Origin: Buddleja alternifolia
Taxonomy: Eukaryota; Streptophyta; Magnoliopsida; Lamiales; Scrophulariaceae
Length of the DNA: 64,000 nt
NCBI GenBank assembly: GCA_019426215.1
Contig: CM033402.1
Coordinates: forward strand, 21,958,104 to 22,022,103
Direction: 5' to 3'
The position numbers and the translations under genes were made by a program. Below, in pieces: positions 59,562 to 64,000 of this stretch; the first letter of the stretch is position 1, and every line of letters begins with the position of its first letter. The notes under the pieces are model-generated. The model had not been told where the DNA came from and searched no databases. It was given only the letters and a program-made list of their open reading frames with translations.

Positions 59562-60950
59562 TTTAGGTTTTGCACATTCCATGGACGAGGGAGTTGCTTT
59601 CCCTCTCTATTCTGCAGCTCGTAGGCTCCTCCTCTCAGCATCTTAGTTACCTTGCATGGATCATCCCAGTTAGGTCCTAACTTTTTCACCTCATGTGTGG
59701 CCTCTACCCTTTTCAAGACTAGATCACCTACCTAAAAATTTCTCTCACGAACTTTGCCAGACTGGGACCTTTGTATGTGTTGTTTGTATAATTTGATGCA
59801 CAAGTACGCCTTGCTTCTCCCTCCCTCGATCATATCTAACTCTTCTCGCATCCTTGCTTCATTTTGTTCTGCATTGAAGCGTTTAATCCGGAGAGTTGGC
59901 ACTATGATTTCAAGTGGTATTACAGCTTCTGTGCCGTATGCCAATTGGAATGGGCTTTCTCCCATGGTGGTTATAGGTGTAGTTCTATAGGACCATAGCA
60001 CAGAGGGTAATTCATCTACCCAACTTCCTCCTACTTCTTCCAACCTAATTTTCAATCCTTGCACTAAAATCTAATTCGTGACTTCCACTCATCCATTAGT
60101 CTGCGGATGTGCCACCGAGCTGAATCGATGTTGGATTCCTAGTCTCTCACACCAATTTTTTAGATTGACTTCACTAAATTGTCTCCCATTATTAGCTATG
60201 ATCTCCCTTGGAATGCCAAATTGACATACAATATTTTTCCATAAGAATCGCATTACTTCCCCTTCTATAATTCGGCCTAAAGCTTTTGCCTCTATCCATT
60301 TGCTAAAATAATCCACCACGACCAGCCGAAACTCTTTCTGGGCCTTAGCCACAGGGAATGGCCCTACTATATCCATGCCCCATCGAGCAAAGGGGCAAGG
60401 GACACTCAGGGAGTGTAAATATTCAGCTGGTCTATGTATAAGGTTAGCATGCTTCTAACATTGTTCATATTTTCGTACTAGCTCAGCTGCATCTCCTTTA
60501 ACGCTTGGACAGAAATATCCCGCTCGTAAAGCTTTTCCTGCTAAAGATGCTCCTCCTATATGGCTGCCGCAACACCCTTCGTGAATTTCTCTTACAATGT
60601 ACTCTCCCTTCTCCTCGGATATACATTTAGGATAAAGCTGGACATAGCCTCTCTTATATAACACACCTTCTATCATAACAATTCCGCCCTGACAGGCATC
60701 CTTTGCTTATTATATTTGTCCTCTGGTAATACTTCTTTAGTGAGATATTGTATAATATCCCTCCTCCAGTCTGCGATTTCCTCAATGCTCATAACCTCTT
60801 TCTCCGTGATTGGCTTGGCTACGGCCTGGATTGTAATCTACCTAGTTTTGCAATCAGTGACTGTGCTTCCTAACTTGGACAAGTAGTCTGCTTTAGTATT
60901 TTCACTTCTGGGAATTTGATGCACTTCTAGCTTTATCTTCTGGAAAAGGA
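59562..60950 (-). pseudogene. Tat-type pol fragment: RNase H end and integrase
   Basis: From 60950 on minus the end of RNase H is seen (EVHQIPRSENTKADYLSKLG), then a linker with a stop. The integrase zinc-binding region follows (REIHEGCCGSHIGGASLAGK, KYEQC; HHCC) and the core: D in MDIVGPFP and DYFSKW context. The second catalytic D is N (IIANNGRQF), and VEVTN supplies the E after a TGA. The C-terminal part includes LPSVLWSYRTTP and, past a stop at about 59730, VGDLVLKRVEATHEVKKLGP and LPRPWNVQNLKRFY. At least four stops are present, so it is dead. Confidence 0.88.
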
Positions 60951-62254
60951 TGATGACCCGAATAATTTAAATCAAGCCCAATTGAAAATTATCCAATTTC
61001 AATTTGTTGATTAGTTTAGACTCAATCTAATTAAATCTAAATGGGCCAATTAGATTGGTGATTTGGACTTAAATTAAATTTAGCCCAATAAGAAATTAAT
61101 AAAGCGTGCATGTTATTCTAATTAATTATTTTGAGACCAATTAAATTGAATCCAAGTGGACCAAAAGGATCGTGACTTGGGTTTGATGAAATCGAGCCCA
61201 ATAAGATTAATTGGAATATAATATTTAATTAGACTTAATTAATTATTTTTCTTAGAGATTAATAATTAATTTATGGATTAAATATTATTATTTTTCCTTG
61301 ACTTGGAAATTACTTAATTTTGAATAAGGAATATCAATTATTTTTCTTAGAGATTAATAATTAATTCTTTGATCAAATAAAAGTATTTCCAATAATAGAT
61401 GGCTTTAAATCATAATAAAATAAAATAGAATTCTATATTTTATGTATTCTATTAGTAGGACTAATATTATTTTAATTAAAGGTAGATGTGTTTAATTTTA
61501 ATTTCGTATATCTAAGTCATCTAGTTGGACTAGAATGATTTTAATTGAAATAGTGAATGTACAAAATATTGGGAATTTTATAAAGGAATTTTTAGTTGGA
61601 TTAAAATTTTAATAATCAACATAAGTGATTTAATATTGCGAGCATGTATTAAATGTTGCGAGCATGTATGAATTGATGCGAGCATGTCTTATGTGATTGT
61701 AACACTAATCATGGACTTAGGATTATATGTTTCACCTTTAATTTTATGGGTTATCAAATTTGAAGCTATTTATTATATTTTTAGAAATAATGCATGAGTT
61801 GTTTTAGGAATCGAGATGAAATGGTTCAAAATTGATAAAGTCAAAAGGCCCATGAATGTTTAATAGGTTTAATCTATGCCTTTTAGATGGCCCATTGGCA
61901 CGGGCCCTCTAGTAAAAGTCCATGATCAAGTGGTGAATTTATTTATTTAAATTCCATAATTATTTATATTGAAAGGCATGATTATTAGTAGTATTTTTAT
62001 GCATGATCAAGATAGAATAAAAGCGCTATATAAATTGAATACTGTGCAAAGTGAGACTAAAATCTTTTGACGAATTAAATTCTCCCAAATAAATAATACC
62101 GAGTTAGAAAAGAATGTGTGACATCCTCTCCCTCCACTAAGCTTTCTAAAATTAAAATTACTATAAATGTATAATGCTTCCCAGTTATGGGGGTTATGCA
62201 TTTAGAAATAATTTGAAATTTTATTAAGTGCATGAAATGCCTTAATCGAAGCAT
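60951..62254 (+). other. AT-rich sequence upstream of the Copia-2 hairpins
   Basis: The end of the Tat-type fragment abuts this AT-rich stretch, which contains TTAATTAA-rich segments and three copies of gcgagcatgt (61639-61688). It is expected to hold LTR or leader of Copia-2, but I found no TGGTATCAGAGC primer site, so the LTR boundary is not resolved and the element may be 5'-truncated. Confidence 0.4.
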
Positions 62255-62487
62255 ATTTCACCCCAGAAACCTGTTCGGTTGCAAGGTGAAATTCAAATGT
62301 TAGATTATAGGAGTTAGTGGGAATGAACTCGGATATTTCAAGAGCTTAGAAACCTGTTCGGTTGCGGTTTGGTAAACTATGGGGAAAGGTATTGAAATGT
62401 TTATTTGATAAATTGATATTAGATATCACCTCAAATAATTAATGGGTCATAAACCTGTTAGGTTGCAACCCATTTAGTTAATTGAGG
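62255..62487 (+). other. Iterated hairpins in the Copia-2 leader
   Basis: The 16-base box AAACCTGTTMGGTTGC occurs at 62267-62282, 62350-62365 and 62452-62467 (spacings 83, 102). Each can form AACC-loop-GGTT. Flanking arms pair in copy 1 (atttcacc 62255 with ggtgaaat 62285) and copy 3 (tgggt 62444 with accca 62469, plus ctcaa and ttaa 62431-62443 with ttaattgag 62479). Copy 2 pairs only more distantly (atttcaa with ttgaaat). The last box is 226 bases before the gag ATG. Confidence 0.65.
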
Positions 62488-62677
62488 ATCTCAATACCAG
62501 TTTTGGAATCGATGCCAATGATGATTCTCGATTTTCACATAGGAGTGTGGGATTCGAAAAATGCAGTGAGAGCCAAGATCATTTTAAGTCTTTAATTTTT
62601 CTTGGTTAAGTCAAAACAAGTAATCAAATAAATCTGGTTTATTTCTGCAGTTATCTTCTCGTTTATCTCTCTCAAAT

Positions 62678-63535
62678 ATGACAAACCCACTTTCAATTCT
62701 ACTCGAAAAGAATACCCTGACTGGACCCAATTATGTGGATTGGCTTAGAAATTTGAGGATTGTCCTCAATATGGAATCTCTGGGATACGTCTTGGAGGCT
62801 GATATCCCGGCGGCTCCTGCTAGAACACGTGCCAACGAAGAGGAGGTCCAAGCCCATGAAAAATGGGTTAAGGGTGACCTTCGGGTGAGAGGATACATGG
62901 TGGGATCTATGACTAATGATCTTCAAAGGTCACATGATAAGATGCCCACTGCAAGAGCTATCCTAGCTCACCTGGTAGAGCTCTATGAAGAGCATAGTCG
63001 AACTGCTGGATATGAGATATCGAAAGAGCTATTCGGAGCCAAGATGAAAGAAAGTGAAAAGGTTGGTGATCATGTCCTCAAAATGATTTCAAGGATCGAG
63101 AAATTAGAAGCTCTCGAATTCACCATGAACGCCACCCTTCAAATTGACTTAATCTTGCAGTCTCTTCCTAATTCTTTTTCCCAATTTGGGGTTAACTTTA
63201 ACTGCAATGAGATAGAGTGCAATTTAGCTGGGCTAATAAACAAATTGGTTACTGCACAATCTCAAATGAAACCAAAGGGAAAGGAAACTGCCTTGCTCAT
63301 CTTTTCTGGACCTAAAAAGTCTAAGTCTAAGAAGAAGAAGAACAAGAAAAAGTCTGGCGAGCTTGGAGCTCAAGGGGGTGTCAAGAAGGGTAAGGGAAAG
63401 GCTCAAGGGTTTTACAAGAGCAAAAGGCCTAAGAAAATGGATAGATGTCTCGAATGCGGTGAGCTTGGCCACTGGAAGAGGAATTGTCCCAAATTAGGCA
63501 AAGGCGCACAAGGTATAGAACTACTTGTTTTTTAA
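62678..63535 (+). CDS. Gag of a Ty1/copia element (Copia-2)
   Basis: 285 residues, open. The N-terminus MTNPLSILLEKNTLTGPNYV is of the same type as Copia-1 gag. A UBN2-like core follows (HLVELYEEHSRTAGYEISKE, VGDHVLKMISRIEKLEAL, LQIDLILQSLPNSFSQFGVN). Then a very lysine-rich stretch (KKSKSKKKKNKKKSGE) and an intact CCHC zinc knuckle CLECGELGHWKRNCP. It would form the capsid and package RNA. The TAA at 63533-63535 is the only stop before the protease frame, which continues without a shift. Better preserved than Copia-1. Confidence 0.9.
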   Translation: MTNPLSILLEKNTLTGPNYVDWLRNLRIVLNMESLGYVLEADIPAAPARTRANEEEVQAHEKWVKGDLRVRGYMVGSMTNDLQRSHDKMPTARAILAHLVELYEEHSRTAGYEISKELFGAKMKESEKVGDHVLKMISRIEKLEALEFTMNATLQIDLILQSLPNSFSQFGVNFNCNEIECNLAGLINKLVTAQSQMKPKGKETALLIFSGPKKSKSKKKKNKKKSGELGAQGGVKKGKGKAQGFYKSKRPKKMDRCLECGELGHWKRNCPKLGKGAQGIELLVF

Positions 63536-64000
63536 ACTAACTGTTCTATGACCGTATTTTCTACTTCGTGGATTCTGGACTCAGGGGCTAGTGCCCATGT
63601 ATGTTGTTTGGATCAGGATCTGCAGAGAAGTAGAAAATTGGGCCGAGAAGAAGTGATGATCAAAGTAGGCAGCGGGGAAAGCGTAGCAGCTACTAGGATT
63701 GGATCTACTTCTCTTTGTTTGAATTCTGGACATTTATTGTTTTTAGATAATGTTTTAGTTTTGCCCAAGGGGCTTAAGAACATTGTATCTATTCCTATCT
63801 TAGTTAAGATTGGATATACATTTTGTATTTCTAAATTAAATTGCGACATTTATTATGGAAATAAATTAGTTGGCAATGCTTGTTTAGTTAATGGTTTGTA
63901 TTATTTGAATGTCCATAATTCATCTGATGTGAATGTTGTAACACGTAAATGTGGTAGGCAAGAAGCTAACCTAAGACTCAAGTGGCATCTTAGACTAGGC
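63536..64000 (+). CDS. Protease and start of pol of Copia-2 (runs off the window)
   Basis: In the same frame as gag, immediately after its TAA, an open frame runs to the window end. The active-site motif is WILDSGASAHVC (near 63580), an intact D-S-G aspartic protease motif. GLKNIVSIPIL follows, then the pre-integrase region ending in LKWHLRLG. It lacks a nearby ATG of its own that would preserve the protease, so expression would require passage of the TAA or a different start. The rest of pol lies outside the window. Confidence 0.85.

Larger units (their letters stand above)
51749..60950 (-). mobile_element. Tat-lineage Gypsy element with antisense gene, 5'-truncated
   Basis: On minus the order is a pol fragment (60950 down to about 59562), a long region holding a gene on the opposite (+) strand (53023-58510), a polypurine tract and a 574-bp 3' LTR (52322 down to 51749). 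Integrase after RNase H is the Gypsy order, and sequences such as LPSVLWSYRTTP are of Tat type. Extra antisense ORFs between pol and the 3' LTR are known in Tat-lineage elements. The 5' LTR, gag, protease and RT are missing: the element stops at about 60950 against Copia-2 DNA. Confidence 0.78.

Overview
This is plant nuclear DNA, almost certainly from a eudicot. It is AT-rich, and nearly everything recognisable in it is a transposable element. Evidence for a plant: initiator-Met and Asp tRNA primer sites of plant LTR retrotransposons, Copia, Sirevirus-like and Tat-type Gypsy polyproteins, a plant PIF/Harbinger transposase, B3 and GRF domains, GT-AG introns, and Helitron, CACTA and MITE ends. 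I found no convincing single-copy host gene. The species cannot be read from the sequence.

Layout. 1-169 is the end of a Copia-type LTR, followed by AT-rich DNA and one CACTA-like terminus ending at 3183. A decayed Ty1/copia element (Copia-1) fills 3191-13169, with two 2,241-bp LTRs and a broken gag-pol. AT-rich DNA with MITE-like and roughly 490-bp repeat units follows to 17762. From 17763 to 48324 I read one large PIF/Harbinger-type element: its TIRs and ATA flanks match, and a DDE transposase and a Myb/SANT protein (both +) face a second SANT-like protein, a two-domain B3 protein and a GRF zinc-finger membrane protein (all -). It has been enlarged by nested insertions: a young non-autonomous Gypsy-type element (19462-25645, perfect target duplication CTGCG) splits the transposase between its first two catalytic residues; a CACTA-like fragment (29089 to about 30262) lies between two cargo genes; and a minus-strand Sirevirus-like Copia element sits in the first intron of the B3 gene. 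That last locus has been partly duplicated, so the window shows a truncated full element (31646-43653) and then a second partial copy of the cargo with a solo LTR (44636-46176) at the same insertion site. Without insertions the Harbinger element would be about 8.7 kb with five genes.

Right of it are more of the roughly 490-bp repeat units, a MITE, a Helitron 3' end (50918), then a minus-strand Tat-lineage Gypsy element (51749-60950) with a short 3' LTR, an intron-containing antisense gene on the + strand, and a degraded pol. The antisense gene is interrupted by a 3.0-kb solo LTR (54319-57361). The window ends in a second Copia element (Copia-2) of the same general gag type as Copia-1.

The most unusual observations are the five-gene Harbinger unit and the leaders of Copia-1 and Copia-2. 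Each leader carries three or four spaced hairpins whose apical sequence is constant within an element while the stems differ but still pair. All element names rest on reading motifs by eye; no database search or alignment was run.
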